The notes under the pieces were generated by a model. That model made no database searches, was not told the DNA's origin, and was given only the letters and a program-made list of their open reading frames with translations. Source: Flavobacterium sp. DG2-3 (GTDB taxonomy: Bacteria > Bacteroidota > Bacteroidia > Flavobacteriales > Flavobacteriaceae). Taken from it: a DNA stretch of 64,000 nucleotides. Made by a program: the position numbers and the translations under genes. Numbering within the stretch: position 1 is the first letter of the stretch; the number at the start of each line of letters is the position of its first letter. This document shows, one piece after another, positions 33,103-42,256 of this stretch. The stretch lies in contig NZ_JAVAMB010000006.1 in the NCBI RefSeq assembly GCF_030730925.1, positions 1 through 64,000 of the forward strand, in the 5' to 3' direction.

Positions 33103-34362
33103 TTACGAAACGTCAACAGTTGTACGTTCTGCAATTTCTTTATAAGTTCCGTTAACTAATTTCTCACGGATTGCTTCGAAAGCTGTTAAAGTCTCTTCGA
33201 TATCAGCTAAGGTATGAGAAGCCGTAGGAATCATTCTCAATAAGATAATTCCTTTTGGAATAACTGGATAAACAACAATAGAAAGGAAAATACCATAATT
33301 TTCTCTTAAATCGTTTACCATTACCATTGCTTCAGGAATACTTCCTTCTAGGTAAACTGGTGTGATACAAGTATTTGTATCACCAATATTAAATCCTTTT
33401 TCTTTAAGACCGCTTTGTAATGCATTTACATTTTCCCAAAGTTTGTCTTTAATTGCAGAAGACTGACGCAATAACTCTAAACGTTTTAAAGAACCAATAG
33501 TTTGAATCATTGGCAATGCTTTTGCAAACATTTGAGAACGTAAGTTGTATTTCAAATAATCAATAACTGTTTTATCAGCCGCTACGAAAGCACCAATGTT
33601 AGCCATAGATTTTGCAAAAGTAGAGAAGTAAACATCAATCTGATCTTGAACCCCTTGCTCCTCACCTGCTCCAGCACCCGTTTTTCCTAAAGTACCAAAA
33701 CCGTGAGCATCGTCTACTAATAATCTGAAATTGTATTTTTTCTTTAATTCAGCAATTTCTTTTAATTTTCCTTGCTGTCCGCGCATTCCAAAAACACCTT
33801 CAGTAATAAATAAAATACCTCCGCCTGTTTCTTCTGCCATTTTAGTAGCACGCTGCAAGTTTTTCTCCATACTTTCCAAATCATTGTGTTTGTATGTGAA
33901 ACGTTTACCCATGTGCAAACGAACACCATCAATGATACAAGCATGTGAATCAACATCATAAACAATAATGTCATTTTTAGTAACCAAAGCATCAATAATA
34001 GACACCATTCCTTGGTAACCAAAATTCAATAAATAAGCAGATTCTTTCATTACAAATTCTGCCAATTCATTTTCTAATTGTTCGTGGTAAGTAGTATGTC
34101 CAGACATCATACGAGCTCCCATCGGATAAGCTGCACCAAACTGAATTGCTGCATCTGTATCTGCTTTACGAACTTCTGGATGATTAGCTAAACCTAAATA
34201 ATCATTTAAACTCCAGTTTAAAATATTTTTTCCGTGAAATTGCATTCTAGGACCCAACTCTCCTTCTAACTTTGGGAAAACATAATAACCTTCTGCTTGA
34301 GAAGCCCATTTTCCTAAAGGTCCTTTATTGTCCTGAATTCTTTCGAATAAATCTTTTACCAT
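33103..34362 (-). CDS. Alpha-oxoamine synthase family PLP enzyme (SPT/CFAT-like)
   Basis: A 419-residue fold-type I PLP enzyme that condenses an amino acid with an acyl-CoA. Seen: NDYLGLANHPEV, His140 in DSHACIIDG, DDAHGFGTLG (Asp217/218, His220) and the PLP lysine Lys251 in STFAKSMANIGAF. Relatives are serine palmitoyltransferase, 2-amino-3-ketobutyrate ligase and, in flavobacteria, cysteate fatty-acyltransferase for sulfonolipids. Context does not decide between them. A lipid role is my preferred inference. The minus strand reads TATTTTTG at 34399-34406 (-7 match). Confidence 0.85.
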   Translation of the reverse strand: MVKDLFERIQDNKGPLGKWASQAEGYYVFPKLEGELGPRMQFHGKNILNWSLNDYLGLANHPEVRKADTDAAIQFGAAYPMGARMMSGHTTYHEQLENELAEFVMKESAYLLNFGYQGMVSIIDALVTKNDIIVYDVDSHACIIDGVRLHMGKRFTYKHNDLESMEKNLQRATKMAEETGGGILFITEGVFGMRGQQGKLKEIAELKKKYNFRLLVDDAHGFGTLGKTGAGAGEEQGVQDQIDVYFSTFAKSMANIGAFVAADKTVIDYLKYNLRSQMFAKALPMIQTIGSLKRLELLRQSSAIKDKLWENVNALQSGLKEKGFNIGDTNTCITPVYLEGSIPEAMVMVNDLRENYGIFLSIVVYPVIPKGIILLRMIPTASHTLADIEETLTAFEAIREKLVNGTYKEIAERTTVDVS

Positions 34363-34540
34363 AATATATGTAGTAATTTTTTTTACTTAATCAGCGAGCA
34401 AAAATAATCATTATTAATTTAAAATGAAGAGCCTCAATTATTTTTATTAAAAAATATTCTGCTGCAAAAAAATAATACCGTTTTGCGCCTCTTTGTTTGC
34501 TCCCAAAAAGCCCTGTTTCCCGCTGTAATTATGCCAAAAC

Positions 34541-34584
34541 ATGATTAATATCATAATAAAGGATAAAAAAGTCTTTTATTTTTG
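34541..34584 (+). promoter_or_regulatory. nirK promoter with FNR/CRP-like palindrome
   Basis: ATGATTAATATCAT at 34541-34554 is a palindrome of ATGAT-N4-ATCAT, close to FNR-type TTGAT-N4-ATCAA. The -7 box TATTTTTG lies at 34577-34584. The palindrome is centred about 43 bp upstream of the predicted start of transcription, the classical place for a class II activator. Oxygen or NO control is inferred. Confidence 0.5.
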
Positions 34585-34618
34585 TTTAAAAATTTAACAC
34601 AAAACAAAATAATAGATC

Positions 34619-36067
34619 ATGAAACAAACTACCAAAACCTGGATTAAAACGAGTGCTCTAATCAGTTCGTTATTTATGCTGCTAATTTTAGGAAGCTGTA
34701 AAAAAGAACAAGATAAGATTTATGCAGACATCACAACTCAAGGCGAAATGGAGGCCGAACTTACAGCTCCTCCTCACGTTCCTAAACCTGTTGGCGACAG
34801 AACCGCAATGAAGTTAAAATTAAACATGGAAATCAAGGAACAAGAAGGCACAATGACAGATGGTGTAAAATATACCTATTGGACATTTGGTGGCTCGGTT
34901 CCAGGAAGTTTCATTAGAACCCGTGTGGGCGATGAAGTAGAATTTCACTTAAAAAACCATCCGGATAATAAATTGCCTCACAATATCGATTTACATGCTG
35001 TAACTGGTCCAGGAGGTGGAGCAACTTCTTCTCTTGTAGCTCCGGGACATGAAAAAGTTTTTAGTTTTAAAGTGATAAATCCTGGTTTATATGTATACCA
35101 CTGCGCAACCGCTCCTGTGGGTATGCACATTGCAAACGGTATGTACGGATTGATTTTGGTTGAACCAGAAGGCGGACTTCCTCCAGTTGACAAAGAATAT
35201 TACGTAATGCAGGGTGATTTTTACACTCAAGGTGAATATGGAGCAAAAGGCCTTCAGCCATTTGACATGAATAAAGCCGTAAAAGAAACTCCTGATTATG
35301 TCGTATTTAACGGAAAAGTGGGGTCATTAACAAATGGAAATGAATTAACAGCCAAAGTGGGCGAAACCGTTCGTTTATTTGTTGGAAACGGCGGACCAAA
35401 TTTGGTTTCTTCTTTCCACGTTATTGGTGAAATATTCGACAATGTTCATGTTGAAGGCGGAAGCACAGTCAATAAAAATGTACAGACTACTTTGATTCCT
35501 GCTGGTGGCGCTGCCATTGTCGATTTTAAAGTAGAAACGCCGGGAACTTTTATTTTGGTTGACCACTCTATTTTCAGAGCATTTAATAAAGGGGCGCTAG
35601 GAATGCTAAAAGTGGAAGGAAAAGAAAATAAAAACATTTATTCTGGAACTATTCAAGAAGGTATTTATTTGCCTGAGGGCGGAACAATCCAGAAAATGCC
35701 TGAAACTGCAGCTTCAAAAACAACAGCGATTCCAAAACGTACCGTTGAAGAAAAAATTAAAATTGGGAAAGAAATCTTTGGAACAACTTGTTTTGCATGC
35801 CACCAGTCTGAAGGACAAGGAATACCAAGTACTTTCCCTCCTTTGGCAAAATCAGATTATTTAAATGCCGATTCTAAACGTGCTATTAAAACAATTTTGC
35901 ATGGTTTAACGGGAGAAGTAACTGTTAACGGGAAAAAATACAACAACATAATGCCAGCTCAGAATTTATCTGATGATGAAATCGCTAATGTGCTTACCTA
36001 CATTTATAACAGCTGGGGAAATAATAAAACAGAAGTTACTCCAGAAATGGTAAAAGCTTTAAGATAA
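34619..36067 (+). CDS. nirK: Copper nitrite reductase fused to cytochrome c, lipoprotein
   Basis: Reduces nitrite to nitric oxide on the periplasmic side. A lipobox (LILGSC) anchors it. Two cupredoxin domains carry the full ligand set: His121, His161-Cys162, His170 and Met175 (type 1 copper), Asp124 and His126, His161, His267 and His316 (type 2 site and catalysis). A C-terminal cytochrome c domain follows with C391-F-A-C394-H395 and a later Met in NIMPAQNL, an internal electron donor. Length 482 exceeds the two-domain NirK (about 340). The nirV-like and SCO genes follow within 15 and 11 bp. Confidence 0.95.
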   Translation: MKQTTKTWIKTSALISSLFMLLILGSCKKEQDKIYADITTQGEMEAELTAPPHVPKPVGDRTAMKLKLNMEIKEQEGTMTDGVKYTYWTFGGSVPGSFIRTRVGDEVEFHLKNHPDNKLPHNIDLHAVTGPGGGATSSLVAPGHEKVFSFKVINPGLYVYHCATAPVGMHIANGMYGLILVEPEGGLPPVDKEYYVMQGDFYTQGEYGAKGLQPFDMNKAVKETPDYVVFNGKVGSLTNGNELTAKVGETVRLFVGNGGPNLVSSFHVIGEIFDNVHVEGGSTVNKNVQTTLIPAGGAAIVDFKVETPGTFILVDHSIFRAFNKGALGMLKVEGKENKNIYSGTIQEGIYLPEGGTIQKMPETAASKTTAIPKRTVEEKIKIGKEIFGTTCFACHQSEGQGIPSTFPPLAKSDYLNADSKRAIKTILHGLTGEVTVNGKKYNNIMPAQNLSDDEIANVLTYIYNSWGNNKTEVTPEMVKALR

Positions 36068-36082
36068 CAGCAAAACTCTAGC

Positions 36083-36862
36083 ATGAAAAAATACATTTTC
36101 ATACTTACTATTCTCTTTTTCTCTGCACTTAGTGTCATGAAAGCTCAGGAAAAAGGAATGGCTTTCATAAAAGAGGGATCTTTTGTCCCTCTTTATGGAG
36201 CTGTTTCTAAAAACCACGTTACAGTAAAATCTTTTTACATCGACATTTATCCTGTAACAAACAGTGAATTTTTAGAATTTGTCAAAAAAAATCCTTCTTA
36301 TCAAAAATCTAAGATTAAAGGAATTTTTGCCGATAAAAGTTATTTGGCTTACTGGTCAACTGATCTTGATTTTGGAAATGCAAAACCGAAATCTCCAGTA
36401 ACCGGCGTTTCTTGGTTTGCAGCAAAAAAATACTGCGAATGCCAAGGAAAACGCTTGCCAACAATGGACGAATGGGAATATGTAGCTATGGCCGACACTA
36501 AAAAAATAGACGCACGAACTAAAAAAGAATTTAACGAGTATATTTTATCCTGGTACGAGAAATCGAAAACGTATGAAAATGAGATTGGAAAAACTTTCAA
36601 AAATTACTGGGGAGTTTATGACATGCACGGTTTAGTTTGGGAATGGACGTCTGATTTTAACAGCATTTTTTTATCGGGAGAATCTAGAAAAGATAAAAGC
36701 AGTGATAAAAACCTTTTCTGCGGAGGCGCCTCTGTAAACGCATCCGATCTAATGGACTATGCCGCTTTTATGCGATATGCTTTTAGAGGAAGTTTGAAAG
36801 CACAATATTCAACACGAAATCTAGGATTTAGATGTGCCAGCACGACAAAACCTAAAATTTAA
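36083..36862 (+). CDS. nirV: NirV-like formylglycine-generating-enzyme family protein
   Basis: A 259-residue exported protein (signal peptide ending MKAQ) with the FGE-sulfatase fold: IDIYPVTNSEFLEFV, PVTGVSWFAAKKYCECQGKRLPTMDEWEY, DMHGLVWEWTSDF and NLGFRCAST. It lies 15 bp after nirK, as does NirV in other denitrifiers, where a role in nitrite-reductase maturation is suspected but unproven. The catalytic cysteine pair of true formylglycine-generating enzymes (GGSW-x-C-x4-C) is missing: the region reads CGGASVNASDLMDYAAFMR. So it is unlikely to make formylglycine. Confidence 0.8.
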   Translation: MKKYIFILTILFFSALSVMKAQEKGMAFIKEGSFVPLYGAVSKNHVTVKSFYIDIYPVTNSEFLEFVKKNPSYQKSKIKGIFADKSYLAYWSTDLDFGNAKPKSPVTGVSWFAAKKYCECQGKRLPTMDEWEYVAMADTKKIDARTKKEFNEYILSWYEKSKTYENEIGKTFKNYWGVYDMHGLVWEWTSDFNSIFLSGESRKDKSSDKNLFCGGASVNASDLMDYAAFMRYAFRGSLKAQYSTRNLGFRCASTTKPKI

Positions 36863-36873
36863 TTTAGTTAAAA

Positions 36874-37470
36874 ATGAAAAACATAGCAATTGCTTTTATT
36901 CTTCTTTTCTCCTTCTACAGCTGTAAAGAAGAAGATAAAAAAGAAAATAAAGCAGAAACAAAGAAGGAAATTAGTGATTTATCGATTTACAATCTTCCAT
37001 CTAAATGGACAACACAGGACGGAAAAGATATTGAATTGAAATCGCTTAGAGGAAATGTTTTGGTTATGGTAATGATCTACACCAGCTGCAAAGCAGCCTG
37101 CCCAAGATTGGTAGCCGATATGCGAGATATTGAATCTAAACTGAATGCCAAAACAAAACAACACGTAAAACTGATTTTGGTGAGTATAGATCCAAAAACT
37201 GATACTCCAGAAAGATTAAAAAAGTTTGCCATAGAAAATAAAATGAATCAAGATCCGTGGATTTTCCTTCGTTCATCTGAAGAAAATACTCGTGAATTTG
37301 CAGCGGTTTTGGCTGTTAATTACAAAAAAATCTCGCCTATAGATTTTTCGCACTCTAACATTATCAGCGTTTTCAATCCAGAAGGAGAATTGGTATTTCA
37401 GCAGGAAGGTTTGGGTGTAAATAATGAAAAGACAATTGAAACCATAAATCAGGAAGCAGGGAAAATATAG
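36874..37470 (+). CDS. SCO1/SenC-type copper chaperone lipoprotein
   Basis: A 198-residue lipoprotein (lipobox SFYSC17) with a thioredoxin-like fold. The copper site is Cys72-x3-Cys76 in YTSCKAACPRL, and His160 in DFSHSN. SCO proteins deliver copper to cytochrome oxidase CuA, and here the position 11 bp after nirV and downstream of nirK suggests delivery to the NirK copper sites. That assignment rests on context. A terminator follows at 37497. Confidence 0.88.
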   Translation: MKNIAIAFILLFSFYSCKEEDKKENKAETKKEISDLSIYNLPSKWTTQDGKDIELKSLRGNVLVMVMIYTSCKAACPRLVADMRDIESKLNAKTKQHVKLILVSIDPKTDTPERLKKFAIENKMNQDPWIFLRSSEENTREFAAVLAVNYKKISPIDFSHSNIISVFNPEGELVFQQEGLGVNNEKTIETINQEAGKI

Positions 37471-37496
37471 ATATTATAAATAGGTTAATTAGTAAG

Positions 37497-37538
37497 AACA
37501 AGAGCAGGTTTATAATAAAATCGGCTCTTGTTTTTTTA
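37497..37538 (+). terminator. Terminator of the nirK operon
   Basis: Stem AACAAGAGC/GCTCTTGTT with an 18-nt loop followed by a T run, 27 bp after the SCO stop codon. Confidence 0.85.
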
Positions 37539-37608
37539 TTTATAATGGAGTTCAATTAAGCTTCGGAGAAGCGCAATATTTATAGAAACATTACACATCA
37601 CATTTTAA

Positions 37609-37692
37609 AGCTCCAGCGGAGCGACATATTTATCACGGTAGCAAATTTATATTCCTAATATGATTATATAAATATGTCGCCCCGCTGGAGCT
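37609..37692. repeat. Inverted repeat AGCTCCAGCGG/CCGCTGGAGCT
   Basis: Arms 37609-37633 and 37668-37692 read AGCTCCAGCGGAGCGACATA and its near mirror, TATGTCGCCCCGCTGGAGCT. It lies between the convergent nirK operon and the 37749 gene. Neighbouring words (CTTCGGAGAAGCG, GTCCCTCTGGGAC) are further small palindromes. This is a dispersed-type intergenic element with no coding content. Confidence 0.8.
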
Positions 37693-37748
37693 TCTTTATC
37701 TACTATCTTATTTTTCTATAAAAACACCGTCCCTCTGGGACTTTTTTC

Positions 37749-38990
37749 TTAATCTGTTGCTTTTTCTAAATTGTCAAATTTCAATTTTATTATAGAAACC
37801 ATAATTAAAGCTAAGCCTAAAACCAAAAGAATACTGAATATCAAAATACTCTGAAAATATCCTGAAATACTTCCTCCTCCAAAAAAGAAAAACCAGCCTT
37901 GCAAAAACAATAAAACTTCAGTCAAAATATATCCTAAAATAAAAATCTTTACTCCTATTTTTAATGCAGAAGAATTGGAAGAAAGCATTTTATTCTGAAG
38001 CAAAATCCCAAACAAAAATCCAGTTATGATTCCTAAAGTCGTTAAATGAATAAAACCAATTACAAAATTTCTGATTTGATGGGACACTTCTGCCAAATTG
38101 GGGAAAATAGTCAGTAATTGGATTCCGACTTTCAAAAACAAGGAAGTTAAAGCTAAACCATAAACCAATTTAGTTGTTTTATCTAAAGAACTTTTGAAAG
38201 TGCTAATTTGAGGTTTTAGCATTTTATAGAAATAAATAAAAACTCCCAATTGAATTAAAACTCCAACTCCATTGATATAACTCAAAATATCATTTTCGAC
38301 AAACCAGCGAATTGGAAAACAAACGGTTAAAAGCGTAGAAATAACCATAAAGAAGTAAAACTTTCTAAATTTTATCTCATCAATTTTATCTTGAAATTGT
38401 TTTAAAAACAAAGCCAAAATCGCTAATATAAACCAGCCATTAAATTGAAAATGAAGAAAGAACTGAATGGCAATCTGGTAAAAAGCACTTTGTTTTCCTA
38501 ATGTGCTTACGGCCGGTCCGAGACACCAGACTCCGCAAGTAGATAAAATCATAAATAAAATCGAAGTCAATAAAAGTCTCTGCGCTGGAGTTTTTTCTTT
38601 GGAAGAATCTTTCCAAACCAAACGGCAAAAAACATAGCTCAGCAAAATATGCAGAGTCGAAAAAACAATAGAAAACAAAGCATATCCTTGAATGGGAAAA
38701 GCAATCATCATTCCGATTACGGAAAACTCTGTCAGCCAGAATAAACGGTTATAGATCGGTTTCTGACTTTTTTCTTTTGGAATAAAAAAATGAACAATCA
38801 AAACATAAACGATCAAATATACCCAGCCCAACATAGCTACATGCGAATGCGTATGAAGCAGAAAACTGTAGTTTAGAAAATCTAACGGAAAGAGATACAT
38901 AAAACGCATTAATAATCCGAAAATACAGGCAATCAGAAAATTAAAAAAACAGCAGAGTATCCAGCTTTTTTGAGAATTCATAACGTGCAT
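37749..38990 (-). CDS. Polytopic membrane protein, heme-copper-oxidase-I-like
   Basis: A 413-residue protein of about 12 hydrophobic helices. Histidine pairs lie inside helices (FLLHTHSHVAMLGWVYL near residue 40 and FLHFQFNGWFILAIL near 190), as in families related to cytochrome oxidase subunit I that are found beside NO or nitrous oxide genes. The full oxidase ligand set is not evident. It might bind heme or act in NO handling, which is inference from the cluster. The minus strand reads TACGTTTG at 39001-39008 (-7 match), so an alternative start at 38981 (MNSQ) is possible. Confidence 0.65.
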   Translation of the reverse strand: MHVMNSQKSWILCCFFNFLIACIFGLLMRFMYLFPLDFLNYSFLLHTHSHVAMLGWVYLIVYVLIVHFFIPKEKSQKPIYNRLFWLTEFSVIGMMIAFPIQGYALFSIVFSTLHILLSYVFCRLVWKDSSKEKTPAQRLLLTSILFMILSTCGVWCLGPAVSTLGKQSAFYQIAIQFFLHFQFNGWFILAILALFLKQFQDKIDEIKFRKFYFFMVISTLLTVCFPIRWFVENDILSYINGVGVLIQLGVFIYFYKMLKPQISTFKSSLDKTTKLVYGLALTSLFLKVGIQLLTIFPNLAEVSHQIRNFVIGFIHLTTLGIITGFLFGILLQNKMLSSNSSALKIGVKIFILGYILTEVLLFLQGWFFFFGGGSISGYFQSILIFSILLVLGLALIMVSIIKLKFDNLEKATD

Positions 38991-39023
38991 TTTATTTGTG
39001 CAAACGTAACCAATGATTTTTAA

Positions 39024-39141
39024 GCCACGAATTCACGAATTACATTGTCTTTTCAATTTTAATCCAATTTCGCAAATTAAAATTCGTGAAATTAAAATCA
39101 TTTCAATCAATAAAGATTAGTATAATTCGTGAATTCGTGGC
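39024..39141. repeat. Inverted repeat GCCACGAATTCACGAAT
   Basis: Arms at 39024-39040 and 39125-39141 are perfect mirrors (GCCACGAATTCACGAAT against ATTCGTGAATTCGTGGC). The same element with a shorter loop lies at 2080-2128. The interior also contains AATTCGTGAAATT words. Confidence 0.85.
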
Positions 39142-39160
39142 AAAAAAACTAAAATTAACC

Positions 39161-39892
39161 TTATTCTACTTCAACAAAATCTTTTTCAAGAAGAACTGCT
39201 TTTGGAAATAAAATATTGTTCTCCAAATGAATGTGTTTATGCAAATCTGCTTCGAACTCTTTCAGCATGGCAAAAGTTACTCGGTAAGTGGTACAAGCGT
39301 CTGCCGGCGGATTATAATTATTGGTTAAAGCTGCAATTTCTCTAAAACGCTCTCCTTCGTTATCATGCTCGTGCATCATCATCGCAATCGGATTTGAAAC
39401 GGTTCCGAAGGAAGGCTGAGATAAAATTCCATCAGATTCTTTCGTTTTCACCATTCTTTTCACAAATGGAAACAGAACCAATTCTTCTTTTTTCATATGC
39501 TGAGACAATTCGCCTGCACATCCAATAAACAATTCATTTATTTTAAATAATTCTGGATGATTTGCTCCGTGAACTTTACATAATTTATCTAAAAACGGAA
39601 GAATTACGTTCGTTTTTTCTTCCACATAACGATGATGTGTTTTCTCGATATAATCTGCCAATAAATCTAAAGGCCAAGAATTGAAATCAATGTTTCCGTT
39701 ATTTTCTGATTGTGCAACCTGTAGAACATTTTCTAATAATGCATCTGCGTCAATATTTTGTTTTTCGCAGACTTCGGTAACTGTTCGGTTTCCTTTACAG
39801 CAAAAATCTATTTTGTATTTAGAAAATACTGCAGCTGTTCTAAAATCTTCAGCTACAAATGATCCAATTGTTTTGTTTTTTAAATTTTCCAT
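39161..39892 (-). CDS. ric: RIC/ScdA di-iron iron-sulfur cluster repair protein
   Basis: A cytoplasmic hemerythrin-like protein that repairs iron-sulfur clusters damaged by nitric oxide and oxidants. Seen: N-terminal ScdA domain (IGSFVAEDFRTAAVFSKYKIDFCCKGNRTV), then hemerythrin ligands in IEKTHHRYVEE, HMKKEELVLFPF, MMHEHDNEG and HKHIHLENNILFPKA. The 243-residue length is normal. I chose the second in-frame ATG (39892), which matches the family start MENLKNKTIGSF; 39901 is the alternative. It follows the NO reductase gene closely, so both are probably co-transcribed. Confidence 0.92.
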   Translation of the reverse strand: MENLKNKTIGSFVAEDFRTAAVFSKYKIDFCCKGNRTVTEVCEKQNIDADALLENVLQVAQSENNGNIDFNSWPLDLLADYIEKTHHRYVEEKTNVILPFLDKLCKVHGANHPELFKINELFIGCAGELSQHMKKEELVLFPFVKRMVKTKESDGILSQPSFGTVSNPIAMMMHEHDNEGERFREIAALTNNYNPPADACTTYRVTFAMLKEFEADLHKHIHLENNILFPKAVLLEKDFVEVE

Positions 39893-39918
39893 GATAATCA
39901 TTTTTTAAGTTTTGTTTT

Positions 39919-42153
39919 TTATTTTTTGTTTTTTAATGTGAGTTCAAATACAAACCAGGCCATAGTAATGAACCCGATTCCAAAAATCGAATCTCCAATG
40001 GCACGAAGCCACTTTAAGGTAATCATTGCAGGCTGTTGCATTAATTCTGATGAACGCGCGTACCACATTCCGTGATTAATACTTTCAATTGCTTGCCAAA
40101 TTCCAATTGGAAGAAGGCTTAGAATGGCCATCAGAAATAAACCAATATTCAAAGACCAGAAAGTAATACTAAGCAGTTTGGTATTCCAGCTTACATTTCG
40201 GTATAAACTTCTTAGTACAAATAATACCAGACCAATTCCTAACATTCCGTAAACACCAAACAAAGCAGTATGTCCATGTAATGGCGTGGTATTTAATCCT
40301 TGAACATAATACAATGCTATTGGCGGATTAATAATGAATCCGAAGATTCCAGCTCCAAGGAAATTCCAGAATGCTACAGAAATCATAAAATAAATCGGCC
40401 ATTTGTAATCGGCTATCCATTTTGTTGATTTTGACAGTTTATAATTTTGATACGCTTCAAATCCTATTAATGTCAGCGGTACTACTTCCAGTGCACTAAA
40501 AGTTGCTCCTAATGCCATAATTGCTGTTGGTGTTCCAGAGAAATACAGGTGGTGGAATGTTCCTAAAATTCCTCCAGCCATGAAAATAATCGTGGCAAAC
40601 AATACATTTAAAGTTGCTGTTTTGGTTTTTAATAATCCTAAACGAACAAATAAAAAGGCAATTACTACGGTTGCAAATACTTCAAAGAAACCTTCAACCC
40701 AAAGGTGAACAACCCACCATCTCCAATATTCTGCAATGGCTAAATTGCTTTGTCTTCCCCACATTAATCCGGCTCCGTAAAACATTGCGATTGCAGTACA
40801 AGAAACTAAGAACAATATGATTAGGTTTTTCTCTTCTGTTTTTTTCTTTAAAACTGGAAGCAATGGACGAATCATTAAAGCCAGCCATAAAAACAGTCCC
40901 ACTAAAAGGAATATTTGCCAGAAACGCCCTAAATCAACATATTCGTAACCTTGATGCCCAAACCAGAAATTTTGAACTAAATTCAGTTTTTGCATTACTC
41001 CAAACCATTGTCCGACCATTGAACCTAAAACAATAATCAATAAAGCAATGAACAAGAAGTTAATGCCAAAACATTGAAACTTAGGATCTTTACCCGAAAC
41101 TGCTGGAGCAATATACAATCCTGTTGCCAGCCAAGCTGTTGCAATCCAAAAAATAGCCAATTGCGTGTGCCAGGTACGCGTTACGGCATAAGGCAGAATT
41201 TTATCAATTGGGATTCCGTATAAACCATTTCCTTCAACTCCATAATGCGCCGTTATAATTCCGAACACCATTTGCAGCACCATCAGTAAACTTACGATCC
41301 AGAAATATTTGGTTACCAATCCCATCGATTTGGTTTTGCCTTGTTTGATAATCGGATCTTCTTTTGGCAGCGGAAACTCTTCTTCCTCACCTGACTTTGC
41401 ATGATAGAAAACTAAGATTCCTACACTTAAAATCAATAAAATGATACTTACTCCAGACCAAGCCAAAAGTTCTGTGGTTGCAACATTTCCAACCAATTCG
41501 TCTGAAGGCCAGTTGTGTGTATATGAAATATCTCCATCAGGTCGATTGGTTACTGTTGCCCACGTCGCCCAGAAGAAAAAAGCATTCATTTTATGCATTC
41601 TATCTACATCTGTAATAGAGTTTTTAGGAATTGCATAGTCGCCTCTCAGTTTATCAAATTTTGGATCATTCGTAAAAAGACCTTTATAATATTCACTTAA
41701 ATATTCAATCGCAGCCAAACGGTTTTCAGAAATAGTAAGAACACCTGTTTCGGAATTGTAACGATTGGTTCGCACATCCTGCTGCAGCCGAATCTTCAGA
41801 GCCGACTGTTTTTCAGCATCCAACTCGGCATATTTCTTATTAAAATCCTTTTTCGCATAAATATCCAGTATAACCAGTGCTTCTCTATGCAGCCAATCTG
41901 CGGTCCAGTCTGGGGCCACATAGGCGCCGTGTCCCCAAATAGATCCCACTTCCTGGCCTCCTATACTCTGCCAGATATTTTGTCCGTCTTTAATTTCGCT
42001 TTCGCTAAAAACAACTTTTCCTGAATCGGTTACTATTTCTTTCGGTACTGGGGGTCCCTGCTGATAAATTTCGTAACCATAATAACCAAGCACTGCAAAT
42101 GATATACTCATCACTAGTGCAAAAACTAGCCATAATTTTTTTTCTCTTTTCAT
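39919..42153 (-). CDS. norZ: Quinol-dependent nitric oxide reductase, single subunit
   Basis: Reduces two NO to nitrous oxide at a heme b3/non-heme iron site in the inner membrane, taking electrons from quinol. The 744-residue length, the N-terminal extension (GQNIWQSIGGQEVGSIWGHGAYVAPDW) and about 14 helices are those of qNOR. Seen: RTWHTQLAIFWIATAWL, HLWVEGFFEVFATV, FHHLYFSG and PLHGHTALFGVYG with the heme and iron histidines. No CXXCH motif is present, which distinguishes it from cNOR. The ric gene follows after 26 bp. An 18-bp palindrome lies at 42177-42194 in its upstream region. Confidence 0.94.
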   Translation of the reverse strand: MKREKKLWLVFALVMSISFAVLGYYGYEIYQQGPPVPKEIVTDSGKVVFSESEIKDGQNIWQSIGGQEVGSIWGHGAYVAPDWTADWLHREALVILDIYAKKDFNKKYAELDAEKQSALKIRLQQDVRTNRYNSETGVLTISENRLAAIEYLSEYYKGLFTNDPKFDKLRGDYAIPKNSITDVDRMHKMNAFFFWATWATVTNRPDGDISYTHNWPSDELVGNVATTELLAWSGVSIILLILSVGILVFYHAKSGEEEEFPLPKEDPIIKQGKTKSMGLVTKYFWIVSLLMVLQMVFGIITAHYGVEGNGLYGIPIDKILPYAVTRTWHTQLAIFWIATAWLATGLYIAPAVSGKDPKFQCFGINFLFIALLIIVLGSMVGQWFGVMQKLNLVQNFWFGHQGYEYVDLGRFWQIFLLVGLFLWLALMIRPLLPVLKKKTEEKNLIILFLVSCTAIAMFYGAGLMWGRQSNLAIAEYWRWWVVHLWVEGFFEVFATVVIAFLFVRLGLLKTKTATLNVLFATIIFMAGGILGTFHHLYFSGTPTAIMALGATFSALEVVPLTLIGFEAYQNYKLSKSTKWIADYKWPIYFMISVAFWNFLGAGIFGFIINPPIALYYVQGLNTTPLHGHTALFGVYGMLGIGLVLFVLRSLYRNVSWNTKLLSITFWSLNIGLFLMAILSLLPIGIWQAIESINHGMWYARSSELMQQPAMITLKWLRAIGDSIFGIGFITMAWFVFELTLKNKK

Positions 42154-42176
42154 TTCCTTGGGGGGAATTTGAAATA

Positions 42177-42194
42177 AAAGATAATTTTATCTTT
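42177..42194 (-). promoter_or_regulatory. Palindromic operator upstream of norZ
   Basis: AAAGATAATTTTATCTTT, with perfect 8-bp arms, lies 23 bp upstream of the norZ start. It differs at few central or near-central positions from the site in front of the Rrf2 gene (43301-43318), so both are probably bound by that regulator. No clear -7 box is visible here. Confidence 0.65.
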
Positions 42195-42202
42195 TATTGG
42201 TT

Positions 42203-42236
42203 TTAAAAAAAACTCCAACTTAAAACATTGGAGTCT
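42203..42236 (-). terminator. Terminator of the azurin transcript
   Basis: Stem ACTCCAA/TTGGAGT with the A-run on the plus strand (42205-42211) acting as the U-run of the minus transcript. It separates the rrf2-azurin transcript from norZ. Confidence 0.8.
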
Positions 42237-42256
42237 GTGGTATTTATTTTGTTTTT

